From the NCBI GenBank assembly GCA_900320085.1, contig ONRC01000007.1, positions 1 through 64,000 of the forward strand: DNA of 64,000 nt, given 5' to 3'. The notes below the pieces were generated by a model, which was not told the origin of the DNA, ran no database searches, and saw only the letters and a program-made list of their open reading frames with translations. Positions within the stretch are counted from its first letter, which is position 1; each line of letters starts with the position of its first letter. Source of the DNA: an uncultured Eubacteriales bacterium (GTDB lineage: Bacteria; Bacillota; Clostridia; Christensenellales; Aristaeellaceae). A program made the translations under genes and the position numbers. Below, piece by piece: positions 1-8,114 of this stretch.

Positions 1-14
1 CAATTTAAGCATTA

Positions 15-95
15 TCCGCTATTGCGGGTCCAGGGGGATCATCCCCCTGGTGCAGGTGCACGAGGGCCGCATAGGCCCTCGCCTCGTCGTGACTT
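15..95. repeat. Composite hairpin element, right end (copy R1)
   Basis: A truncated copy of an intergenic element also found at 36458-36882, 58579-58900 and 60969-61370. It has the right-end signature: CCGCTATTG, then a hairpin with CCAGGGGGA and CCCCCTGG arms, then a second hairpin with GAGGGCC and GGCCCTC arms. The left part lies outside the window. No open reading frame of its own. Confidence 0.75.
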
Positions 96-152
96 AAAGC
101 GGCCCATGAACGAGCAACAACTTTTCAATGATTTTATCAGGAAAACGATTTT

Positions 153-1304
153 ATGAAGATACTGTTCATCGCCCACAGCGGGGAATTCAGCGGCGGGGCA
201 AACCGGTCGCTGCTGACGCTGATGGTGGGGCTGCGGGAACAATACGGCGTTTTGCCCGGCGTGCTGATACCGGGAAAAAACACGCCATTGGAAAAGCGCT
301 GCAAAACGATTGGTATTCCTGTATACACAGCCCCTTACCACACCTGCTGTACCGTATTCCGCCACACGCCCAAGGATCTGCTCCGGGTCGGCAAGCTGCT
401 GCTTGCGCCGCTCCTGGACAGGCGGGAAGCGAAACGGCTGAACCAAACGTTGCCTGACGATTTTGATTTGTATTACACCAATGAACGGATGATTTGCGTG
501 GGCGGGTATCTGGCCCATCTGCGGAGCAAGCCCCACGTGTGGCACGTGCGCAGCTTTTCCCGGGCAAACCGCACCTGGTTCCCGCCTTTCTGGTATCAAA
601 GGATGAACCGGAACGCCGATAAAATCATCCTTGTTTCCCGGGCGTTGTATCATGATTTTTCACGGCATATCCAGCCTGAAAAACTAAGGACGGTGTATAA
701 CGGCCTGGAGCCTGAACGGTATCTGTCAAATGAACATCGTCCGCACACAGGTTTCCGCCTGCTGCTGACGGGCAGGCTCACGCCCGTAAAAGGACAGGAG
801 GACGCACTGCGGGCGTTGTATTTGCTGGTGAGGCAGTACGGCGCGGATGCATCTCTTTCTTTCGCCGGGCAAGCGCCGACATACGAAGGACAGGACTATG
901 CCTGCCATCTGCGGGCTTTGACTGCTCGGCTGGGGTTGGAAAGCCGCGTCAGCTTTTTGGGGGAAGTGGATGACCTGGGCGCAATCCGTGCGGAAACGGA
1001 CGTGGAGCTGGTCTGCTCCGGAATGGAGCCTTTTGGCAGGACAACGGTGGAAGCCATGATGGCGGGGCTGCCTGTGGTTGGCTGCAATACAGGCGGAACC
1101 GCCGAAATCATTCTGGACGGAATCACCGGCCTGCTTTATCCACCGCAGGATGTGAACGCTCTGTCGGAAAAGCTGAACTGGCTGCGGGAGCACCCGGAAA
1201 AGGCGGCAGAGATGGGGCGGGCTGGACAGAAACGCGCACTGCAATGCTTCACGGCACAGAGGACAGTTTCCGGCGTGATGGAGGTTTTGCATGAGCTTAC
1301 GTAG
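153..1304 (+). CDS. Glycosyltransferase family 4
   Basis: 383 aa. Predicted retaining GT4 (GT-B fold) glycosyltransferase that would transfer a sugar from a nucleotide donor onto a cell-surface glycan precursor on the cytoplasmic side. The N-terminal half starts with MKILFIAHSG followed by a GGA(N)RSL segment typical of GT4 donors-acceptor domains. The C-terminal half has TGRLTPVKGQ (about 206-215) and the EX7E motif EPFGRTTVE (292-300), followed by a GLPVV-x-CNTGG donor loop. The stop overlaps the start of the next gene (Wzy-like membrane protein) by 14 bp, so the two are probably translated together for polysaccharide assembly. The sugar and acceptor cannot be told from sequence. Confidence 0.9.
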   Translation: MKILFIAHSGEFSGGANRSLLTLMVGLREQYGVLPGVLIPGKNTPLEKRCKTIGIPVYTAPYHTCCTVFRHTPKDLLRVGKLLLAPLLDRREAKRLNQTLPDDFDLYYTNERMICVGGYLAHLRSKPHVWHVRSFSRANRTWFPPFWYQRMNRNADKIILVSRALYHDFSRHIQPEKLRTVYNGLEPERYLSNEHRPHTGFRLLLTGRLTPVKGQEDALRALYLLVRQYGADASLSFAGQAPTYEGQDYACHLRALTARLGLESRVSFLGEVDDLGAIRAETDVELVCSGMEPFGRTTVEAMMAGLPVVGCNTGGTAEIILDGITGLLYPPQDVNALSEKLNWLREHPEKAAEMGRAGQKRALQCFTAQRTVSGVMEVLHELT

Positions 1305-2454
1305 ACTGGGCGCGGACAGGCTTCGTATCCGGGCATCCGACGGGCTGTATCTTCTTTCCTATCTCCTGTGCATGACCGATGCCATCCTGATCAGCTATAC
1401 CACCCTGAACTGCACCGCCGCCGCGCATTATACCAGCCTGTTTCTGCGTTTTTCTTCCCTGATTGTGATGGCCGGAAAGCTGGTATGGGACGGAAAGCAG
1501 CGCCTGTCCACCCTGCTGTTTACTTGCGCCGTATGCCTGCTCATTGGGGTTTCCCTGTACCGATCAGGCTACAATCATTTATTTTATCTGCTGGTGGCCT
1601 GTCTGGGCGTGTGGAACGTGGATGTAAAAAAGGCGCTGTGGATTGATTTTACCGCCCGGCTTTTCCTGACGCTGTTCATCATTAGCGGCGCGCTGCTGGG
1701 GGCGATCGAAAACTATATCACCTACCGCATGGGTTCGCCGCAGCTGCGCTATTCGCTGGGCTTCAATCATCCCAACACGCTGGCGAGCCTGGCCATGTCG
1801 CTGGTGCTGGAGGAAGCGTGGCTCACCCGCCGCAGGCCAGGCGTCCCCTATACGTTTGTGCTTCTGATCGGCGTGATTCCGCTGTACCTCCTGACTCGGA
1901 ACCGCACTGCCATCGCCCTGGCGGCCGCGTTTCCGTTCCTGCTGCCCTGGGCTTTCCGCCGCCGTCCCCTTGGCAGGGCCGCGCGGATTTTCTGGACGGC
2001 GTTTCCTCTGCTGGTCATTGGGTTTTCCATCACCGCCATGCTGCTGTGCCAACGGGTGCTCCTGTTCCGGGAATTTGACCTGCTGATGAGCAACCGGTTC
2101 TGGAATTCCATGAAGGTGTACCGGCAGTACGGCATTTCCCTGCTGGGTCAGCGCGTACAGCTGCTGTCCGTGCGTCTGGCGCGGGTGCAGCATGAAAGCC
2201 CCATCCTGCTGGACGTGGCCTATCTGCGCACGTTGATCCAGGCCGGGCCCATCATCCTGCTGCTTTACGCCGCGCTGTATATTTCCGCGTTCCGAAAGGC
2301 CAGCCTTGCGCAGGATCGGTATAGCATTTTGGTGTATATGCTGTTTATGCTCTACGGCATGTTTGAATCCGGCTTCAACAATGTCTACATGAATTTTACC
2401 CTGCTTATAGCCCTGCGGGCCTGGTACGCTCAGGAATGGCTTCCCGCGGGGTAA
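1291..2454 (+). CDS. O-antigen polymerase/ligase-like membrane protein (Wzy/WaaL type)
   Basis: 387 aa, largely hydrophobic with about ten predicted membrane segments. A segment around GFNHPNTLASLA and a later loop with LMSNRFWNSMKVY resemble the periplasmic-loop signatures of Wzy polymerases and O-antigen ligases, which join lipid-linked glycan units outside the membrane. The ATG lies inside the end of the preceding glycosyltransferase gene, indicating translational coupling. Wzy proteins diverge strongly, so polymerase versus ligase cannot be decided. Together with the glycosyltransferase this is probably the end of an exopolysaccharide or capsule operon that continues to the left of the window. 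Confidence 0.75.
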   Translation: MSLRRLGADRLRIRASDGLYLLSYLLCMTDAILISYTTLNCTAAAHYTSLFLRFSSLIVMAGKLVWDGKQRLSTLLFTCAVCLLIGVSLYRSGYNHLFYLLVACLGVWNVDVKKALWIDFTARLFLTLFIISGALLGAIENYITYRMGSPQLRYSLGFNHPNTLASLAMSLVLEEAWLTRRRPGVPYTFVLLIGVIPLYLLTRNRTAIALAAAFPFLLPWAFRRRPLGRAARIFWTAFPLLVIGFSITAMLLCQRVLLFREFDLLMSNRFWNSMKVYRQYGISLLGQRVQLLSVRLARVQHESPILLDVAYLRTLIQAGPIILLLYAALYISAFRKASLAQDRYSILVYMLFMLYGMFESGFNNVYMNFTLLIALRAWYAQEWLPAG

Positions 2455-2487
2455 AAAAAGAAATCATTTTTCTGTGAATGAAGCCTA

Positions 2488-2516
2488 TTGAAACCGGCGC
2501 TTATTCAGGGTATGAT
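2488..2516 (+). promoter_or_regulatory. Sigma-A promoter for the LRR/Ig/FN3 protein
   Basis: TTGAAA, 17-bp spacer, TATGAT, about 35 bp upstream of the ATG at 2553. Confidence 0.6.
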
Positions 2517-2552
2517 GGCATGGAGCGGAAAAACCGCTGATGGAGGAAACCC

Positions 2553-4013
2553 ATGAAAAGAAATTGTTTGCAGAAATTGCTGCTGGCGGCAGCTGTATTC
2601 TTTTTCGTATCTGCGCCTGCCGCGGTTCTGGCGGCGAACGCGGCCCCGACGCCTGCCCCCACTGTTTCTATCAGTACGGATTCTGATTTCACGATTGACG
2701 GAAGCGCGCTGATAAAATACAATGGGAAGGCCTCTTTTGCTACCGTTCCGAAAGGCGTGCGCGTCATTCGCGGCGGCGCGTTTGCCGGAAACAAAACGAT
2801 CACCACCGTTTATCTGCCCGACTCCGTGGAGGAAATCGAGGGCGGCGCGTTTGAAAACTGTTCCAATCTCCAAACGGTTGTGACCAGCGGCAACAGCAGG
2901 CTGAGCGCCATCGGTTCAAGCGCCTTTTCCGGGTGTCCCAAGCTGAACACTGCTTTTGCGTTTGACGTGGGCAGCGTATCCGACAGCGCGTTCACCCAGC
3001 ACACGAACGCGCCAAAGGCAAGCCCCAAGCCAACTCCCGCCGCGAAAGCGACCGCGCTCCCCGCCGCCAGACCCACCGCAGCCGTTTCCGCTTCCCCGAT
3101 TCCGGCCAGCAGCCTTGCAGGCTATGATGATTTCAAAATCATCATGCAACCCCTCAGCGTTCCGGCGGCGGCGGGAGACCCCGTCTCGTTCTCGGTGCTG
3201 GCGCTCTGTGACGGCGACGTTCAATATCAATGGCTGTACAGCAGGGACGGCTCTGATTGGCCGGAAATCAAAAGCAACAGCAGCACATTCCACGGCGCCG
3301 CCACCAACGAGCTCAGCTTCATGGTATCTCCCGCCAACGCCAAGTATTCATTCAGATGCCGTGTCAGCGACGGCAGCAGGGTGCTGATTTCAAACATCGT
3401 CTCCGTTCTGCCGGTGAATGGAAGCCCTGCCGTGCTGCCCGGCTATCCCGCCGAAACAGCGGATGATTTCTTTGGCGCGCCTTCCACCATCGGAGCATGG
3501 CAGGAAACCGACACCTCCGTCACGATCATCTGGGCTCCGGTGGAAATGGCCTCCTCCTATGAGCTGTACCGTTCCGATAACGGCGGAGCGGCTGAACTGA
3601 TCGCCGTGCTGACAGATTATTCCTATCTGGATACAGGGCTGGATCTGCTCGGCAACAATTACAGCTACGCCGTCGCCGCCGTCACCCAGGCGGAGGGACA
3701 AGTGATCCGCAGCGAATTGTCCTATGAAGTGCAGGCAGAAAAGCTCGTCACCGTTCAAAACGGGATCGAGCTGGACGGAGTGGGCTACATCTTCACAGCC
3801 GACGGCGCCGTGGTGATCGCCTACAAGGGAACCGCCTCCAGCCTGATCATTCCTGCCAGCGTTCAGAAAGGCAATCTGACCTATCCGGTCATCGGGATCG
3901 GGCCGAACGTATTCCGCGGCAACAAAACCCTCAAAACGATTTCCCTGCCCAACACCATCCGCGTGATCGAAACCGGCGCATTCGCGTACTGCAACGCGAT
4001 GATCGACCATTGA
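2553..4013 (+). CDS. Secreted BspA-type leucine-rich-repeat protein with Ig-like and FN3 domains
   Basis: 486 aa. A Sec signal peptide (about 1-28, ending LAANA) is followed by BspA-type LRR_5 repeats (about 50-140; IRGGAFAGN, IEGGAFENC, IGSSAFSGC), a Pro/Ala/Thr-rich linker (about 150-185), an Ig-like domain (about 190-290, with a Cys pair and YQWLYS core), a fibronectin type III domain (about 305-395, ending NNYSYAVAAV) and another LRR_5 pair at the C terminus (about 405-486). Such proteins are usually surface adhesion or protein-binding modules. No LPXTG sorting motif or membrane anchor is visible, so release or non-covalent retention is likely. A sigma-A promoter sits upstream and a terminator hairpin follows, so it is monocistronic. 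Confidence 0.85.
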   Translation: MKRNCLQKLLLAAAVFFFVSAPAAVLAANAAPTPAPTVSISTDSDFTIDGSALIKYNGKASFATVPKGVRVIRGGAFAGNKTITTVYLPDSVEEIEGGAFENCSNLQTVVTSGNSRLSAIGSSAFSGCPKLNTAFAFDVGSVSDSAFTQHTNAPKASPKPTPAAKATALPAARPTAAVSASPIPASSLAGYDDFKIIMQPLSVPAAAGDPVSFSVLALCDGDVQYQWLYSRDGSDWPEIKSNSSTFHGAATNELSFMVSPANAKYSFRCRVSDGSRVLISNIVSVLPVNGSPAVLPGYPAETADDFFGAPSTIGAWQETDTSVTIIWAPVEMASSYELYRSDNGGAAELIAVLTDYSYLDTGLDLLGNNYSYAVAAVTQAEGQVIRSELSYEVQAEKLVTVQNGIELDGVGYIFTADGAVVIAYKGTASSLIIPASVQKGNLTYPVIGIGPNVFRGNKTLKTISLPNTIRVIETGAFAYCNAMIDH

Positions 4014-4029
4014 TCCTTCCATAAAAATC

Positions 4030-4076
4030 AACGCCTCCCCGGGCCGTCTTTCCGATACGGGGAGGCGTTGTTCTGT
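4030..4076 (+). terminator. Rho-independent-like terminator
   Basis: Perfect 11-bp stem (AACGCCTCCCC with GGGGAGGCGTT) with an 18-nt loop, then a weakly T-rich tail. It lies 16 bp after the LRR protein stop. Confidence 0.7.
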
Positions 4077-4129
4077 TGGCATGAGTCCTGATAGTGCTGT
4101 GTATCCGCGTTCTATTAAGAAAAATTGTA

Positions 4130-4819
4130 TCAATCCGTCTTTTGCTGAATCACCAGGCCGCTGGAAATATCCAGGATATGGGCGGCGTCATTGAAGAGCT
4201 CGATCCTGGGATGGACATATTCGCCCCTGCGCACCGGGAATTCCAGAATAATGACAGACGTGAATTCATAAGGCAATACCGTGCAGACATAAGGGAACGG
4301 CAGCGCCAACAGGTGCGCCAGCACACACCCGCCGGACCCCCCATGGCTGAAAACGGCAATGGTTTTCTGCTGATCGGTTTCACAATAGTAACGGGTGCCT
4401 TCATGGCGGTATCCCTGGTTCTGCAGCAGCGCATCGAATTGAACGCTGATTTCATCCAGGTATTGGACCGCGATATTGTTTTTGAAGTAGGGATGCTGAC
4501 GCCAATCTTTGCCGTAAAAGTCGAAATCCTCCTGGGAAATCATCCAATCGCTGAGCGTCCAGGGGTGGCCTTCCTGGGGAATGTCGGGGCCGCCCCAGGA
4601 AATTTCGTGCATGTAGGGCAGGGTATGCACCGGAAGGTTCAGCAGCTTTGCGGTATAAGCCGCCGTTTCCGCGGCGCGGCCCATGGGCGACGCATAGATT
4701 TCGTCAATGCCTTCCCGCGCCAGCCGCTTTGAGGCGGCCTCCGCCTGTTTTTTCCCGGTTTCCGTCAGGCAGTCGTGCTGATAATCAGGCTCTCCGTGAC
4801 GAACGAAAATGATCCGCAT
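4130..4819 (-). CDS. Histidine phosphatase family protein (phosphoglycerate-mutase-like)
   Basis: 229 aa. Cytosolic 2H phosphatase fold: N-terminal RHGEP motif (7-11) holds the phospho-accepting His, followed by the LTETGKKQAEAA helix and the YASPMGRAAETA segment; a second catalytic His lies in FSHGGSGG. The spacing and motifs are those of the GpmB/CobC branch; substrate unknown. The ATG follows an AAGGAGA ribosome site. It lies 45 bp downstream of uvrC on the same strand and is probably the last gene of that transcript. Confidence 0.88.
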   Translation of the reverse strand: MRIIFVRHGEPDYQHDCLTETGKKQAEAASKRLAREGIDEIYASPMGRAAETAAYTAKLLNLPVHTLPYMHEISWGGPDIPQEGHPWTLSDWMISQEDFDFYGKDWRQHPYFKNNIAVQYLDEISVQFDALLQNQGYRHEGTRYYCETDQQKTIAVFSHGGSGGCVLAHLLALPFPYVCTVLPYEFTSVIILEFPVRRGEYVHPRIELFNDAAHILDISSGLVIQQKTD

Positions 4820-4863
4820 GATTTTCTCCTTTGTTATCTTTATCCATCATGATACAAGCATTT

Positions 4864-6711
4864 TCACGATTCCCTTGGTTCGCTGTTTTCCTGGGGATGC
4901 GCCCAGGCATAGACGGCTTCGGCGCTGGGGGCGTTCATACCGGGCACCTGCTTTAATTCGTCCAGGTCGGCCTCCCGGATGGCCTTGACGGACTTAAAGT
5001 ATTGCAGCAGCGCGCGGCGGCGGGTAGGGCCTACGCCGGGAATATCCTCCAAGGCGCTGTGGACGGAGGCCTTGCCCCGCAGGCCCCGATGATAGGTGAT
5101 GGCGAAGCGGTGGGCTTCGTCGCGGATGCGCTGGATCAGATGCAGCACCGGCGAATGGTGGTCGATGAGGATGGAGTCCTCCCGGCCCGGCAGGAAGATT
5201 TCCTCCAGGCGTTTGGCTAAACCGAACATGGGCACGTCCGCGCCGGTTGCCAGCATGGCTTCCCGGGCAAATTGCAGCTGCTCCGGGCCGCCGTCGATCA
5301 GCACCAGGTCGGGCAGGGGCCAGCGCTCCTTGGGGTCCTCCGCGAAGCAGCGCCGGAACCGGCGGCCCAGCACCTCGTTCATGGAAGCAAAGTCGTTGGC
5401 GCCCTCGAAGCTCTTGATGCGGTAGTGGCGGTATTCCTTGGGCGCGGGCTCGCCGTTGATGAACACTACCATGGAGGCCACGTTCTGAGCCCCCTGGGTG
5501 TTGGAAATATCGTAGCCCTCGATGCGGCGGGGCACGGTGTCCATGCCGATGGCTTTCGCCAGCTCCTCCACCGCGCCTACGGTGCGCTCATACTGGACCT
5601 GCTTTTTCGCGTTGCGCTTTTCCAGCGCGTCCCGGGCGTTCTTTTCGGCCAGCAGGGTCAGGGCCCGCTTATCGCCGCGCTGGGGGATGGTGAGGGTGCA
5701 AGCCCCGCCCCGGCGCTGGCGCAGCCATTCTTCCAAATCGCCGCCGATTTCCCCCGGCAGGTTGGGGCACAGCACCTCCCGTGCGGGCTTGCGGTCGCCC
5801 TCGTAAAACTGCACGATGAAATCGAACAGCACTTCGCCGGGATCTTCCTTGCCTTCTCTTGGCAGGGCGAAGGAATCGCCGCCCAGGATGTGGCCGTTGC
5901 GCACGTACAGCACCTGGGCCATGGCGTCCAGATCGTCCTGGGCCAGGGCGAACACGTCCTGCTCCACGCCGCTGGTCTGGATGGCCTGCTGCCGCTGCAT
6001 GAGCCCCTGAATGTCCCGGATCTGATCCCGAAGCCGGGCGGCCTTTTCAAACTGCAGGGCCTTGGCGGCCTCCCGCATATCTTTTTCCAGCTCGTCCGTC
6101 ACGTCCTGATACTTGCCGTTCAGGAACGCGATCACCCGCTGCACCACCGCCCGGTATTCGTTTTCCGTGCATTTGCCGCAGCAGGGGCCCAGGCAGCGGC
6201 CGATTTCATAGTTCATGCAGGGCCGCTTGGGGCCGTGCTCCGGCAGGTGATGGTTGCAGGTGCGAAGCGGGAACAGCTTCTTTAAATGCTCCAGCACCTC
6301 CCGCACCGCCGTGGCCCCGATGTAGGGGCCGAAGTATTTCGCCCCGTCCGCCGTCTGCCGCCGGGCCAGCGTGACCCGGGGGAACGGCTCGTTCAGGTTG
6401 ATGCGGATATAGGGGTAATGCTTGTCGTCCTTTAAAAGAATATTGTAATAGGGCTTATAGAGCTTGATCAGATTGCACTCTAAAATCAGCGCTTCCAGGT
6501 TGGTGCGGCACAGGATGATATCGAAATCCGTGATATGCGAAACCATGGCCGCAACCTTTGGCGTGTGGTCGTGGCCATGGAAATAGCTTCTGACTCGGTT
6601 TTTTAAATTGACCGCCTTGCCCACATAGATGATCTTCCCGTTCTCCTTCATCTGGTAGCAACCGGGCGAATCGGGCAAAAGGCGGAGCTTTTGGGCGATG
6701 GTCTCGTTCAT
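4864..6711 (-). CDS. uvrC: UvrABC excinuclease subunit C
   Basis: 615 aa, full length for UvrC. It makes the 3' and 5' incisions around bulky DNA lesions in nucleotide excision repair, after UvrB loading. Domains in order: GIY-YIG nuclease (about 12-95, with YVGKAVNLKNR), a Cys cluster (CLGPCCGKC, about 174-182), UVR/UvrB-binding motif (about 205-240, KALQFEKAARLRDQI), RNase H-like C-terminal nuclease (about 385-545, EGYDISNTQG and VLIDGGPEQL) and a double helix-hairpin-helix (about 555-605, DIPGVGPTRR, QVPGM). Transcribed with the upstream DUF1292 gene across a heptamer-repeat hairpin and with the phosphatase downstream. Confidence 0.98.
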   Translation of the reverse strand: MNETIAQKLRLLPDSPGCYQMKENGKIIYVGKAVNLKNRVRSYFHGHDHTPKVAAMVSHITDFDIILCRTNLEALILECNLIKLYKPYYNILLKDDKHYPYIRINLNEPFPRVTLARRQTADGAKYFGPYIGATAVREVLEHLKKLFPLRTCNHHLPEHGPKRPCMNYEIGRCLGPCCGKCTENEYRAVVQRVIAFLNGKYQDVTDELEKDMREAAKALQFEKAARLRDQIRDIQGLMQRQQAIQTSGVEQDVFALAQDDLDAMAQVLYVRNGHILGGDSFALPREGKEDPGEVLFDFIVQFYEGDRKPAREVLCPNLPGEIGGDLEEWLRQRRGGACTLTIPQRGDKRALTLLAEKNARDALEKRNAKKQVQYERTVGAVEELAKAIGMDTVPRRIEGYDISNTQGAQNVASMVVFINGEPAPKEYRHYRIKSFEGANDFASMNEVLGRRFRRCFAEDPKERWPLPDLVLIDGGPEQLQFAREAMLATGADVPMFGLAKRLEEIFLPGREDSILIDHHSPVLHLIQRIRDEAHRFAITYHRGLRGKASVHSALEDIPGVGPTRRRALLQYFKSVKAIREADLDELKQVPGMNAPSAEAVYAWAHPQENSEPRES

Positions 6712-6728
6712 AATCAGCAGTAAGTCAA

Positions 6729-6857
6729 TAAGTAGGAGGTAGGAGGTAGGAAGTAGGAGGTTTAGTTAGCTGATCATAAAGGTGCAAGCCGCGGCTTGTG
6801 CGGTCATTGCAAAGCATACTAAACCTCCTACTTCCTACCTCATACCTCCTACCTCTT
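6729..6857. repeat. Heptamer-repeat inverted element a (TAGGARG arms)
   Basis: Left arm is four tandem heptamers TAGGAGG, TAGGAGG, TAGGAAG, TAGGAGG followed by TTTAGT. The right arm is its near-perfect reverse complement, with one substituted heptamer (TATGAGG). The loop of about 55 nt contains a small inner hairpin (GCAAGCC/GGCTTGT). The right end runs into the stop codon of the DUF1292 gene, so the element fills the space between that gene and uvrC and would be transcribed with them. Confidence 0.85.
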
Positions 6858-7152
6858 ATTCTTCGTCTTCCCCGTCCACGTCGAAGGTAGCCTCGGCGAC
6901 CTCCACCAGCTGATCCATCAGATCCTCGTCCACGGGCACGAATTCTTCCATGTCCTCGTTGCCCTCGCCCTCCATGGGCTGCACTTTCATCACGTACCGG
7001 GAGATTTCGTCCTCGTCCTCCACGTCGCAGGCGTCGCTGAGCAGCACGTATTCATCGCCGTTATAGAAGAAATAACGCTCCACGCACAGACGGATGGGTT
7101 CGCCGTCGTCGCCTTCCAGTTCGATGATGTCCCATTCTTCCTGATTGGCCAT
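6856..7152 (-). CDS. DUF1292 family acidic protein (YrzB-like)
   Basis: 98 aa from the ATG at 7152, chosen because GGGAGGG lies 7-8 bp upstream; an upstream ATG at 7179 has no such site. Very acidic small protein beginning MANQEEWDIIELEGDDG, with the DUF1292 core FFYNGDEYVLLSDA and a long Glu/Asp-rich C terminus. The family is widespread in Firmicutes, of unknown function, and often sits near DNA repair or RNA-processing genes; here it precedes uvrC on the same strand. Confidence 0.88.
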   Translation of the reverse strand: MANQEEWDIIELEGDDGEPIRLCVERYFFYNGDEYVLLSDACDVEDEDEISRYVMKVQPMEGEGNEDMEEFVPVDEDLMDQLVEVAEATFDVDGEDEE

Positions 7153-7207
7153 GTCAGAATCCCTCCCTGCATTGATCAACTTCTGATTTATTATATCCCA
7201 TTTTTCT

Positions 7208-7250
7208 CAAAAGCACAAGCGGGACCGCGCAAAATACGCGCAGTCCCGCC
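7208..7250 (-). terminator. Terminator of the 213-aa secreted protein gene
   Basis: Reading the minus strand, a GGCGGGACTGCGC arm pairs with GCGCGGTCCCGC (one bulge) followed by a T-rich run. It lies 15 bp past the stop. Confidence 0.7.
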
Positions 7251-7264
7251 AAAGTGGAAGCAAA

Positions 7265-7906
7265 TCAGTACTTCCGGAAGATGCTGTCGGGCGAATCGTC
7301 ATACAGCAGGTTGAAGATTTCCACCTCGTAGTCGTCCGGGTCGTACCGCACAAAGTCCACGCCACGGCTGGCAGCGAAGAGCTGGAAGCTGTCGTTGAAT
7401 ACTTCAAAAATCGCCTGCATCAGGTTCCTGCGGAAGCCGAACCGGCCCGTTTCGCAGAACACGGACACATACAGGCCGTCTCTGATGCCCGTATAGCTCA
7501 GCATCCATTTGCCTTCCTCGTTCTGGCCATAGTAACGGTAGATGCGCTGGGAACTGTTGTATTTGGGCCGCAGCATCACGCTCTTGCTGTGCTTGGGATA
7601 GGCAGCGGAGAAAAACTGCTTCCAGCCTTCGATTTCTGTTTTGGGCAGATCTTTGGTCTGCATTCCCTGGTACTCCGGCACATAGGTCAGGGTGGTGATG
7701 ATCTGGGCATCGTTCTCAGGCATGTAAAAGTAAATATATACGCCGTCCGTTTCCTTGTTGGGGAATTCCGCCATGACCTCCAGGTAATCCGGCAGGATGA
7801 CGCTGCTGCCCAGGATTTTGGACTGGTATTTTTGTTCTGCGGCCATGGCTGGCGCGCAGGCAAGCAGGAGAATCATTGCCAGCAGAAAGGCTGTCATTCT
7901 TTTCAT
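7265..7906 (-). CDS. Secreted protein of unknown function
   Basis: 213 aa. Clear Sec signal peptide (about 1-22; hydrophobic core AFLLAMILLLACAPAMA, cleavage after AMA). The mature part is mixed alpha/beta with aromatic-rich strands (VYIYFYMP, RIYRYYGQ) and no Cys, metal-binding or catalytic motif that I recognise. It has its own candidate promoter upstream and terminator downstream, so it is probably a single-gene unit. A lipoprotein is unlikely because the only Cys near the cleavage site is inside the hydrophobic core without a clean lipobox. Confidence 0.75.
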   Translation of the reverse strand: MKRMTAFLLAMILLLACAPAMAAEQKYQSKILGSSVILPDYLEVMAEFPNKETDGVYIYFYMPENDAQIITTLTYVPEYQGMQTKDLPKTEIEGWKQFFSAAYPKHSKSVMLRPKYNSSQRIYRYYGQNEEGKWMLSYTGIRDGLYVSVFCETGRFGFRRNLMQAIFEVFNDSFQLFAASRGVDFVRYDPDDYEVEIFNLLYDDSPDSIFRKY

Positions 7907-7979
7907 TTCAGTTTTCCTCTTTTCTTTGTGATCTGAACAAGGTTCAGCAAACGGCGGCTCTCCGCGATGCTGTTTCTAT

Positions 7980-8009
7980 ATTATACAGGAAACGCCCCCA
8001 TTTTGTACA
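7980..8009 (-). promoter_or_regulatory. Candidate promoter for the 213-aa secreted protein
   Basis: On the minus strand TGTACA, 18-bp spacer, TATAAT. Good -10, imperfect -35; about 75 bp upstream of the start at 7906. Confidence 0.4.
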
Positions 8010-8051
8010 GTCCTTTTTGTAAAAAACTGCGCTGCGCGCATCTCCGGTTTC

Positions 8052-8080
8052 TTGACAGAAAAACATGGCAATGCTATGCT
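8052..8080 (+). promoter_or_regulatory. Sigma-A promoter for the isomerase-esterase pair
   Basis: TTGACA, 17-bp spacer, TATGCT. Its position excludes the upstream in-frame ATG at 8052 as start and fixes the translation start at 8115. Confidence 0.7.
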
Positions 8081-8114
8081 ACCAATGAAAAGAACGGATG
8101 CGGAGGTACGGACC

